DNA of 14,865 nt from Bacteroidales bacterium (GTDB lineage: Bacteria > Bacteroidota > Bacteroidia > Bacteroidales > JALTDM01). The stretch lies in assembly GCA_027074135.1 (NCBI GenBank), contig JALTDM010000357.1:1-14865 (forward strand), given 5' to 3'. The position numbers were made by a program, and so were the translations under genes. Below the pieces are notes generated by a model. It did no database searches. It was not told the origin of the DNA and was given only the letters and a program-made list of their open reading frames with translations. Positions 6,076-12,820 of the stretch are shown one piece after another (position 1 is the first letter of the stretch; the number at the start of each line of letters is the position of its first letter).

Positions 6076-6483
6076 TTATTTGTTGTCTGCTTCAAATTGA
6101 TGCCTGATTGATTCGGCTATTTTTTCAAATTCGCTTTCGGGTAATTTAAGTTTCGGTTTTGCAAAATTTATATCATCCACATTATTTATCGGTATAAGAT
6201 GAATATGCGCATGCGGCACTTCCAAACCTACCACTGCCACACCTACCCTTTCGCAAGGTATCACTTTTTCGATAGCTTTTGCCACTTTTTTTGCAAAAAC
6301 CATATACTCACCGAGCAACTCGTCTTCAATATCAAAAATATAATCAATTTCTTGCTTAGGAATTACAAGCGTATGACCTTTTGCCAAAGGGAAAATATCC
6401 AGAAATGCCAAAAACTTATCGTTTTCAGCTACTTTGTATGCAGGAATTTCCCCTTTAACGATTTTTGAAAAAATGCTTGCCAT
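6076..6483 (-). CDS. HIT family nucleotide-binding hydrolase (Hint-like)
   Basis: A 135-residue protein of the length usual for bacterial Hint/HIT proteins. The histidine triad is VPHAHIHLIPI at residues 89-99 (H91, H93, H95), with H93 the expected nucleophile by comparison with Hint1. The N-terminus SIFSKIVKGEIPAYKVAEND and the GHTLVIPKQEIDYIFDI block are family hallmarks. Such enzymes bind purine nucleotides and hydrolyse nucleoside phosphoramidates or acyl-adenylates in the cytoplasm; the physiological substrate is usually unclear. It is the last gene of the operon, starting 13 nt after the greA stop, and a strong terminator follows. The ATG at 6483 is supported by the conserved N-terminus. 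Confidence 0.95.
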   Translation of the reverse strand: MASIFSKIVKGEIPAYKVAENDKFLAFLDIFPLAKGHTLVIPKQEIDYIFDIEDELLGEYMVFAKKVAKAIEKVIPCERVGVAVVGLEVPHAHIHLIPINNVDDINFAKPKLKLPESEFEKIAESIRHQFEADNK

Positions 6484-6496
6484 AGCTCAATTTATT

Positions 6497-6967
6497 TTAC
6501 AAAGTGATATCAAGAATTTCAAATTCCAGCACACCCGAAGGCACTTGAATTTTTACCTTATCACCTACTTTTTTACCTAACAAACCTTTTGCAATAGGTG
6601 TGTTTATTGCAATTTTGCCTTCTTTCAGGTTCGATTCGTTTTCGTTGACGATTGTATAAGAAATTTCTTGTCCTGTTTTAAGGTTTTTCAGCTTAACGGT
6701 AGTAAGCATTTGCACCTCTGAAGTGTCTATCTGCGACTCATCAATAATATGGGCACTGCTCAAAGTTTGTTGTAATTTGGATATTTTCATTTCGAGCATA
6801 CCTTGAGCTTCTTTTGCAGCATCGTATTCTGCATTTTCCGAAAGATCGCCCTTATCTCTTGCTTCCGCTATTTGTTTGGCAATTTGCGGACGCTGTTCCA
6901 GCAGTTTTTCCAGCTCTTTTTTCAACTTATTATATCCTTCCCTGGTAAGGTATGTTGTTTTTCCCAT
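6497..6967 (-). CDS. greA: Transcription elongation factor GreA
   Basis: A 156-residue protein of standard GreA length. The N-terminal coiled-coil hairpin (about residues 10-75) contains GDLSENAEYDAAKEAQG, with D41 and E44 at the tip. These acidic residues enter the RNA polymerase secondary channel and stimulate cleavage of backtracked transcripts. The C-terminal FKBP-like domain (about 80-156) includes the TVKLKNLKTGQEISYTIV and ISYT..NESN..EGKIAINTPIAKGLLGKKVGD features typical of the family. It sits between fabI (12-nt gap) and hit (13-nt gap) and is surely co-transcribed with them. Confidence 0.98.
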   Translation of the reverse strand: MGKTTYLTREGYNKLKKELEKLLEQRPQIAKQIAEARDKGDLSENAEYDAAKEAQGMLEMKISKLQQTLSSAHIIDESQIDTSEVQMLTTVKLKNLKTGQEISYTIVNENESNLKEGKIAINTPIAKGLLGKKVGDKVKIQVPSGVLEFEILDITL

Positions 6968-6979
6968 AGTCCTACAGTT

Positions 6980-7780
6980 TTAGTCAATAAAATCCTCACT
7001 TACACCCATTGACGAGAAACCGCCGTCGTTATATATGTTTTGCATTGTTATTCTCTTAGTATAATCGGAGAACAACATCACAACCAAATTTGCAGCATCT
7101 TCACCGTCAGCATTGCCGAGTGGAGACATTTTTTCGGCATAATCGAACAATGAGCCGAATTGTTTAATACCTTGCCCAGCAGTTGTTCTAACCGGACTTT
7201 GAGAAACAGTATTTACACGCACTTTCTTTTCTTTGCCGAAAATATATCCGAAACTTCTCGCTATTGATTCGAGCAGTGCTTTTGCATCTGCCATATCATT
7301 GTAGCCGTAAAATGTCCTTTGTGCAGCAATATATGTAAGAGCAACTATTGAGCCGCCTTTATTCATTGCATCAAGTTTGAATGCTGTTTGCATTACCTTA
7401 TGGAAAGATATAGCAGACACATCAAGTGTTTTCATGTAGTAGTTATAATTCAACTCGTGATATTGAAGTCCTTTTCTGATATTCATTGACATACCGATGG
7501 AATGAAGAACGAAATCTATTTTACCGCCGAGTATGTCCATAGATTTCTTAAAAAGTTCTTCCAATTCTTCGGGTTTTGTAGCATCGGCAGCAATAAATTC
7601 AGAATTGGTTTTTTGGGCAAGTTCTTTTACTTTTCCGAATCTTTCGGCAGTTGCAACATTGGTAAGTACAAATTGTGCACCTTCATCGTATGCTTTTTCT
7701 GCTACTTTCCATGCTATTGATTTTTCGTCCAATGCTCCGAATATAATTCCTTTTTTTCCTTTTAAAATGTTATTTCCCAT
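6980..7780 (-). CDS. fabI: Enoyl-[acyl-carrier-protein] reductase FabI
   Basis: A 266-residue short-chain dehydrogenase of the FabI type. It reduces trans-2-enoyl-ACP with NAD(P)H in the last step of each fatty-acid elongation cycle. The nucleotide-binding region reads GIIFGALDEKSIAW (residues 11-24), the divergent FabI version of the glycine-rich loop, followed by VLHSIGMS (91-98). The catalytic pair is Y160 and K167 with the FabI-specific Y-x6-K spacing in YNDMADAK, and Y150 lies ten residues before it as in E. coli. It is the first gene of the fabI-greA-hit operon, with a TAnnTTTG box 39 nt upstream of its ATG. FabG, another enzyme of the same cycle, is encoded nearby at 8722-9468. Confidence 0.96.
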   Translation of the reverse strand: MGNNILKGKKGIIFGALDEKSIAWKVAEKAYDEGAQFVLTNVATAERFGKVKELAQKTNSEFIAADATKPEELEELFKKSMDILGGKIDFVLHSIGMSMNIRKGLQYHELNYNYYMKTLDVSAISFHKVMQTAFKLDAMNKGGSIVALTYIAAQRTFYGYNDMADAKALLESIARSFGYIFGKEKKVRVNTVSQSPVRTTAGQGIKQFGSLFDYAEKMSPLGNADGEDAANLVVMLFSDYTKRITMQNIYNDGGFSSMGVSEDFID

Positions 7781-7818
7781 AGCTTTTTATTTTTGAGGTA
7801 ATAAAAAAATTGCTCACA

Positions 7819-7826
7819 CAAAGTTA
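7819..7826 (-). promoter_or_regulatory. Promoter -7 box TAACTTTG for fabI-greA-hit
   Basis: It matches the Bacteroidota -7 consensus TAnnTTTG exactly on the minus strand, 39 nt before the fabI ATG. No clear -33 TTG lies at the expected distance, so the call rests mainly on this box and its position. Confidence 0.55.
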
Positions 7827-7860
7827 ACTTCCTTTGGTGAAACTAAAAAATACTTAATAC

Positions 7861-7897
7861 AAAAAAACCGCAACAAGCATAAAAAAACTTGCTGCGG
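7861..7897 (-). terminator. Rho-independent terminator after tRNA-Gln
   Basis: Stem CCGCAGCAAG/CTTGTTGCGG (ten pairs, one G-U) with a 10-nt loop is followed by seven T residues in transcript orientation. It begins three nt after the tRNA's last base and also insulates the fabI promoter downstream. Confidence 0.92.
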
Positions 7898-7900
7898 CTG

Positions 7901-7973
7901 CTGACCGGCCAGGACTCGAACCTGGACTCTTCTGAACCAAAATCAGACGTGTTGCCTGTTACACCACCGGTCA
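7901..7973 (-). tRNA. tRNA-Gln (anticodon TTG)
   Basis: A 73-nt cloverleaf. Acceptor arms are TGACCGG and CCGGTCA with discriminator G. The D arm is GTGT/ACAC. The anticodon stem is TCTGA/TCAGA with loop TTTTGGT, giving anticodon TTG for Gln. The T arm is CCAGG-TTCGAGT-CCTGG. The 3' CCA is not encoded and must be added by CCA-adding enzyme. It is a single tRNA gene with its own promoter box and terminator, between ppa and fabI. Confidence 0.97.
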
Positions 7974-7996
7974 ATGAACATTAAAAAATGCGGTTG

Positions 7997-8023
7997 CAAA
8001 GATAATGCTTTTTTTAATACCAA
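7997..8023 (-). promoter_or_regulatory. Promoter of tRNA-Gln
   Basis: On the minus strand TTG (8023-8021), 16 nt, then TATCTTTG (8004-7997), matching Bacteroidota -33/-7 elements with slightly short spacing. The box ends 23 nt before the mature tRNA 5' end, leaving a short leader for RNase P. It lies fully in the ppa-tRNA gap. Confidence 0.6.
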
Positions 8024-8043
8024 AATACTTTTGCCGTTTTTTT

Positions 8044-8712
8044 TCAAATTTTTGTAATATCGTACAGACTTTCAAACTTGTCATTGTAATCTTCTATAGA
8101 AAATTCTATAACTTTCAGAGCATCTTCCACTCCGTAAACATTTGTTATTTCTGAAGTAGGCTCTTCACCCGGAAGCATTTTATATGTCAAAAAATAATGC
8201 TTAAGCCTGTTTACCACCCCTTCGGGCAACTCGCTTATATCATTAAAGCTTCCGTAAACCGCATCATTTTTCAGCACCGCTATTATTTTATCATCCGCTT
8301 CGTCTTTGTCAAACATCCTTAACCCTCCTATTGGCTTTGCCTTAACCAAAATATCACCATGCGTGATTTCTTTTTCGGTTAATACACATATATCCAACGG
8401 ATCTCCATCACCTATCACATTACTCTTACCCGATTTATCGGCAGCAAATCGAGCCATCTTATCACCGCAAAAAGTTTGCGGAATAAAACCATATAAAGCA
8501 GGTACTGTATTGGAAAATTTTTGCGGACGATCTATCTTAAGAAAACCTGAAACTTTATCTACTTCGTATTTCACGGTATCGGTAGGCACAACTTCTATAT
8601 AACAAGTTACAATATTCGGTGCATCATCACCGACATCAATGCCGTGCCACGGATGTGCCTTATACCGCAGCCCCATCAATCTTCCTATAGGACCTAAATT
8701 ATCTTTTTTCAT
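8044..8712 (-). CDS. ppa: Inorganic pyrophosphatase, family I
   Basis: A 222-residue soluble pyrophosphatase that splits diphosphate into two phosphates and so pulls nucleotide polymerisation and activation reactions forward. The family signature D-x-D-P-x-D is at residues 102-107 (DGDPLD). KYEVDKVSGFLKIDR (48-62) supplies the conserved Lys/Glu/Arg of the active site, YGFIPQTFCGD (74-84) the conserved Tyr, and DEADDKIIAV near 137-146 further metal-binding Asp residues. It is longer than the roughly 175-residue E. coli enzyme because of an N-terminal extension including HPWHGIDVGDDAPNIV. It starts 9 nt after the fabG stop and should be in the same transcript. Confidence 0.95.
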   Translation of the reverse strand: MKKDNLGPIGRLMGLRYKAHPWHGIDVGDDAPNIVTCYIEVVPTDTVKYEVDKVSGFLKIDRPQKFSNTVPALYGFIPQTFCGDKMARFAADKSGKSNVIGDGDPLDICVLTEKEITHGDILVKAKPIGGLRMFDKDEADDKIIAVLKNDAVYGSFNDISELPEGVVNRLKHYFLTYKMLPGEEPTSEITNVYGVEDALKVIEFSIEDYNDKFESLYDITKI

Positions 8713-8721
8713 ATTTCAAAA

Positions 8722-9468
8722 TTAAGTTTGCATTCCACCACAAACATTTATTACTTGACCACTTACATAAGAAGCCAAATCTGATGCTAAGAACACGGCA
8801 ACTTTAGCAACTTCTTCTGGTTCACCACCTCTACCTAACGGTATATTCTTATACCATTCTTTTTTTACATCTTCGGGCAATTTCTTTGTCATATCTGTCA
8901 TAATAAATCCGGGAGCAATTGCATTACTCCTGATATTTCTGGAGCCGAGTTCTTTTGCCACGGATTTTGTGAAACCTATAATACCGGCTTTTGATGCCGA
9001 GTAATTTGCTTGACCTGCATTACCTGCCACACCTACAACAGAACTGATATTTATAATAGAACCATTCCTGTTCTTCATCATTGTTCTAAGTACAGCTTTT
9101 GTCATATTAAATACAGACTTTAGGTTTACTCTAATCACCAAGTCCCATTGTTCTTCCGTCATTCTCATCAAAAGGTTATCACGGGTAATTCCGGCATTAT
9201 TTACAAGAATATCAACCGTACCGAAGTCCTTCAGAATTTCTTCCACAACTTTTTGCGATCCTTCAAAATCTCCGGCATCAGCCACATATCCTTTTGCTTT
9301 TATTCCAAGAGCATTTAATTCTTTTTCCGTATTTTCAAAATTTTCATCTTTTACAATATCGGTAAAAGCAACATTGGCGCCTTCTTTAGCATAAGCTATA
9401 GCTATTGCCTTACCAATACCTCTTGATGCTCCTGTTACAATTGCTACTTTCCCTTCTAGTAATTTCAT
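8722..9468 (-). CDS. fabG: 3-oxoacyl-[acyl-carrier-protein] reductase FabG
   Basis: A 248-residue classical short-chain dehydrogenase. Cofactor motif TGASRGIG is at residues 12-19, NNAG at 90-93, and the catalytic set is N115, S143, Y156 and K160 (YSASK). The GFIMTDMT stretch and C-terminal SGQVINVCGGMQT are typical of FabG, which reduces 3-oxoacyl-ACP with NADPH in fatty-acid elongation. I chose the ATG at 9468 (MKLLEGKVAIVTG) because the longer frame would begin with a TTG at 9474 that adds only two residues. A TAnnTTTG box lies 26 nt upstream. The gene follows the sensor phosphatase gene by 41 nt and precedes ppa by 9 nt. Confidence 0.93.
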   Translation of the reverse strand: MKLLEGKVAIVTGASRGIGKAIAIAYAKEGANVAFTDIVKDENFENTEKELNALGIKAKGYVADAGDFEGSQKVVEEILKDFGTVDILVNNAGITRDNLLMRMTEEQWDLVIRVNLKSVFNMTKAVLRTMMKNRNGSIINISSVVGVAGNAGQANYSASKAGIIGFTKSVAKELGSRNIRSNAIAPGFIMTDMTKKLPEDVKKEWYKNIPLGRGGEPEEVAKVAVFLASDLASYVSGQVINVCGGMQT

Positions 9469-9493
9469 AAGCAAATTTTTTAAAATGTTGTCA

Positions 9494-9501
9494 CAAAGGT
9501 A
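9494..9501 (-). promoter_or_regulatory. Promoter -7 box TACCTTTG for fabG-ppa
   Basis: An exact TAnnTTTG match 26 nt before the fabG ATG, in the 41-nt gap after the upstream gene. A matching -33 TTG is not obvious. It suggests fabG-ppa can be transcribed independently of the sensor gene. Confidence 0.5.
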
Positions 9502-9509
9502 ACAATTTT

Positions 9510-12500
9510 CTACATTTTATCATTAAGTCTTATACCTACAATAATTATATCATCTATCTGCTCTTTAGATTTCTTCCAAGCCATTAAATTTTCAACAAGT
9601 TTATTTTTTTGTTCTTCAATAGGCATAGTATTAATTTCTTTAAGTAAACTAATAAACCTGTTTATTGTAAATTTTTTATTTTCTTCTCCTCCAAATTGAT
9701 CGTAATATCCGTCGGAAGTAAGATAAATCATTGCTTGCTCCTTGTAGGTCATTTTAAATTTATTGAACTGCACAATGCCCTGTTTTGCAAAAGGATCTCC
9801 GATGGAATACGGGTCTCCGTAACATGTTATAAGTTGACCGTCCAAAAATAAGAAAGCGTTTTGATTAGCAGAACCTATTTCGATAGCTTTTTCTTCTGTA
9901 TTTATCTTACATACCACAATATCCATCCCATCTGCTGTAATTTCAGACTTACCTCTTTCTTGCAAGGAATTTATAATCCCCTTGTGCATCAAATTAAGAA
10001 TCTCATCGGGATCAAAAATTCTTTTTTCCTTAACAATCTCGTTTAACAACGTATTACCAATCATACTCATAAAAGCACCGGGGACACCGTGTCCCGTACA
10101 ATCTGAAATAGCAACTATTGTTTCGTTATCATTTATTTTATAAAGCCAAAAGAAATCCCCACTTACAATGTCTCTAGGAAAAAACAAAACAAATGATTCG
10201 GGAAAAACTTTTCGCAAATAATTCTCTGAAGGCAAGATAGCATCTTGTATTTTTTTGGCATACTCTATACTATTGGTTATCAACTCATTTTTTTCTTGTA
10301 GTTCTAGATTCTTTTCTCTTAACTCTTTTGTCCTTTCTGCTACTATTCTTTCCAATCGTTCATTTGCTGCCTTTAGTCTTCTGACATATAATTTAACAAC
10401 AATAATTATAAGTCCAATACCCAGTATTACATATAATAAATATGCCCACCAAGTCATATACCACGGTGGCAATATTGTAAACGTGAATGTTGCTTCACGG
10501 CTTTCTTCTCCATAAACATTTTTGGCTTTTACTATAAAAGTATAATCGCCGGGAGGTAAATTTGTGTATTTTGTAAAACTTTCTTTATCCCAAGTACTCC
10601 ATTCATTATCAAATCCTTCAAGGAAATATGAATATGTTATTGCATCCGAGCGTTCAAAATAAGGTGCAGCAAAACTAAAAGTAAGTGTATTAAATTTATA
10701 ACTCAATACAGTTAAAGGATTTACATTATTTATGGCAAGCAAAGAATCTTTAGCCGTATAAACAGATGTTATTAAACAATTAAAAGGTTTTGTATCATGC
10801 TCATAATTGAAAGGTATATTATATAAATAATCTGTAGAAATACCCCATACCAACTTTTCATCTTTATCGTAATAGATATTAAAAAGACCCTTAGTCTTTA
10901 TAGATCTGAAATCCTTATTGTCTAAATAAATAGTATCGGCATGGATACGAACACGCGTAAAATAATAACCTGATAAGAAAATATATGTGGTATCTTTTTT
11001 CAAGAAACTGTTGTCATAATATCCTGGGAAAGAATAATTATCTGAGTTATGCTCAAATTTCACCTTATAATGCCAATCCAACAACGTATCTTTTGTTTCA
11101 TCCAGATACAAAACTTTTGTACGATTATTATCATCATAAAACAAAAATAAAGTGTCATCCAAAGAGAATAAACTTGGAGGGAAACCTACATTATAATTAT
11201 TAAAATTTATATTTTTTACCGTATATTTTGTAAAACTGGAATCAAAAACAATTTTCTTAAAAATGTGATTCCTCAAAGCAATGTAAACTTGACGTGGTTT
11301 TGTTTCATATATTAATGTTCCGTTTGAATTAAACTTAATACCATTTAATTTTTTCCACTCACCGCACTCTTTTTTTAAAACAACAAGCCCATCAACAGTA
11401 CTTGTATAAATTAGAGAAGAATCATATCTGGACATCAGCAAATTATATCCAATAAAAGAAGAATCAATAAGTTTAGGTTGATCATTTTTTATATAATAAG
11501 CTCCAAACCTCCCTGTTATCACAAACTCATTATATCCTACCTTTTGAAAATCCATCACCTGCCCTCTATAAACCTCATTTGACTTTTTATTTATACCCAA
11601 AAAATTATTTTTTAATGTTGGGAAAGAATCTAACTTATATTTGGAGAAATATTCTAAAGTACTAATGTACATATAGTTTCGCTCACGAATTAGATTGGTG
11701 GGAATATTTTTTATTCCGGCTTTTTTATTGCTTATTTTAAATATTTCATTCGGATAATAAATAACCCCAAATCCATTGTTAGAAGTAAACCATATGTTAT
11801 CTTGATTATCTAAAAATAATCCGGAAATGTAATTATCCTCTAATGAATTTGTTGAGTTCATTATAAAAAGAGGAGAAAAATCTTTATTTGTAACAACAAG
11901 ACCTCCCGTAATTGTTCCTATTACCCAACGACCGTCTCTCAGTTTTAAAATATCTCCCATTCCATTTTCCAATAAGTAGCGATCTAAACCGGTATGCACT
12001 AAAGAAATTGAATCTGTATTCAAATTATACATATATATTTGATAAGGTCTTGCAGCAATAATATAAATTTTACCATTCCCGACAGGAAATATATAATTTA
12101 TTCCCCGATAAGCCAAAAATCCGGTATTAGGTAATTTTGCTAATGTATCATTTTGAATTTCTAATATCCCCTGTGTATTATCATACAAAAAGAATCGATT
12201 ATAAATCTTAAACAAATAAAAAAACATACTGTTTTTGGGTGCTGCAATTGTCTTGTATAATGTATCATCTTTAAAAATAAATAGTCGTTTTAGACAAGAA
12301 ATATATGTTGTATTCCCTATTCGCTCTATTCCCAGAGTTACTACAAAATCTTTATATTGTTCAGGTAAACTATCTGATAAAGAAGTTTGCACATAATTCC
12401 CAAGAGAATCTAATTTTAAGTAACCAAAAACATCATCACCACCATAATAAATTCTTTCCTCACCGGAAATAGTATCTACTTTAAGTACTCTTATAATTTC

Positions 12501-12740
12501 CCCTGATAATATTGGAGTAAATTTATTACCATCATATACTACTATCCCTCCCGAAGTGCCTATTACTATCCTACCATCTCTCAATTGAGCTGTTGCCCAC
12601 GTTTGAGGATGTAATTTATAATCGTCGACCGTAAAAATCTTGTATGGAGGTAATCCATACCTCATCTGGGATTTTGTAACTCCAGACAAGAAAAAAGTAA
12701 ATAATAAGTATAAAAAAATTGACCAGGCTTTCATTAACAT
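9510..12740 (-). CDS. Membrane sensor: propeller, Y_Y_Y domain, SpoIIE-type PPM phosphatase
   Basis: About 1,076 residues. An N-terminal signal/anchor (MKAWSIFLYLLFTFFLSGVT) leads into a long beta-propeller region of the two-component-regulator type, with blades such as WATAQLRDGRIVIGTSGG and LFLDNQDNIWFTSNNGFG. Counting from the TTG at 12755, a Y_Y_Y domain lies at about 688-762 (ITYSYFLEGFDNEWSTW, NLPPGDYTFIVKAKN), one membrane helix at 768-789, a coiled coil to about 845, then a SpoIIE/PPM phosphatase. Phosphatase metal-site motifs are RDIVSGDFFW, DCTGHGVPGAF (Asp 885), LTSDGYYDQ and QIDDIIIVG, all intact. It likely senses an extracellular ligand and dephosphorylates a cytoplasmic protein, as SpoIIE-type enzymes act on anti-sigma antagonists; the partner is not in this window. 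Starts possible at ATG 12740 or 12734; the TTG at 12755 overlaps a promoter-like box and is unlikely. Confidence 0.92.
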   Translation of the reverse strand: MLMKAWSIFLYLLFTFFLSGVTKSQMRYGLPPYKIFTVDDYKLHPQTWATAQLRDGRIVIGTSGGIVVYDGNKFTPILSGEIIRVLKVDTISGEERIYYGGDDVFGYLKLDSLGNYVQTSLSDSLPEQYKDFVVTLGIERIGNTTYISCLKRLFIFKDDTLYKTIAAPKNSMFFYLFKIYNRFFLYDNTQGILEIQNDTLAKLPNTGFLAYRGINYIFPVGNGKIYIIAARPYQIYMYNLNTDSISLVHTGLDRYLLENGMGDILKLRDGRWVIGTITGGLVVTNKDFSPLFIMNSTNSLEDNYISGLFLDNQDNIWFTSNNGFGVIYYPNEIFKISNKKAGIKNIPTNLIRERNYMYISTLEYFSKYKLDSFPTLKNNFLGINKKSNEVYRGQVMDFQKVGYNEFVITGRFGAYYIKNDQPKLIDSSFIGYNLLMSRYDSSLIYTSTVDGLVVLKKECGEWKKLNGIKFNSNGTLIYETKPRQVYIALRNHIFKKIVFDSSFTKYTVKNINFNNYNVGFPPSLFSLDDTLFLFYDDNNRTKVLYLDETKDTLLDWHYKVKFEHNSDNYSFPGYYDNSFLKKDTTYIFLSGYYFTRVRIHADTIYLDNKDFRSIKTKGLFNIYYDKDEKLVWGISTDYLYNIPFNYEHDTKPFNCLITSVYTAKDSLLAINNVNPLTVLSYKFNTLTFSFAAPYFERSDAITYSYFLEGFDNEWSTWDKESFTKYTNLPPGDYTFIVKAKNVYGEESREATFTFTILPPWYMTWWAYLLYVILGIGLIIIVVKLYVRRLKAANERLERIVAERTKELREKNLELQEKNELITNSIEYAKKIQDAILPSENYLRKVFPESFVLFFPRDIVSGDFFWLYKINDNETIVAISDCTGHGVPGAFMSMIGNTLLNEIVKEKRIFDPDEILNLMHKGIINSLQERGKSEITADGMDIVVCKINTEEKAIEIGSANQNAFLFLDGQLITCYGDPYSIGDPFAKQGIVQFNKFKMTYKEQAMIYLTSDGYYDQFGGEENKKFTINRFISLLKEINTMPIEEQKNKLVENLMAWKKSKEQIDDIIIVGIRLNDKM

Positions 12741-12752
12741 TAAATTATTTTG

Positions 12753-12760
12753 CAAATTTA
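12753..12760 (-). promoter_or_regulatory. Possible -7 box TAAATTTG before the sensor phosphatase gene
   Basis: An exact TAnnTTTG match, but only 12 nt before the ATG at 12740 (18 nt before that at 12734), so the leader would be very short. The local sequence is extremely AT-rich, so a chance match is possible. No clear -33 element. Confidence 0.3.
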
Positions 12761-12820
12761 ATTAATATTTAATAACCGATTTGATAAGAATAAAAAAATA
12801 TAACATGTAGTATTTTAAAA

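Noticed and set aside
9469..9474. TTG start for fabG adding two residues
   Set aside because: ATG at 9468 gives the standard FabG N-terminus; the TTG adds only Met-Leu and has no support.
12741..12755. TTG start for the sensor phosphatase
   Set aside because: Two ATG codons (12740, 12734) follow at once, the latter giving a typical signal peptide, and the TTG overlaps a TAnnTTTG box.
12756..12820. Terminator between the two sensor phosphatase genes
   Set aside because: The gap is AT-rich without a convincing stem-loop plus T-tract.
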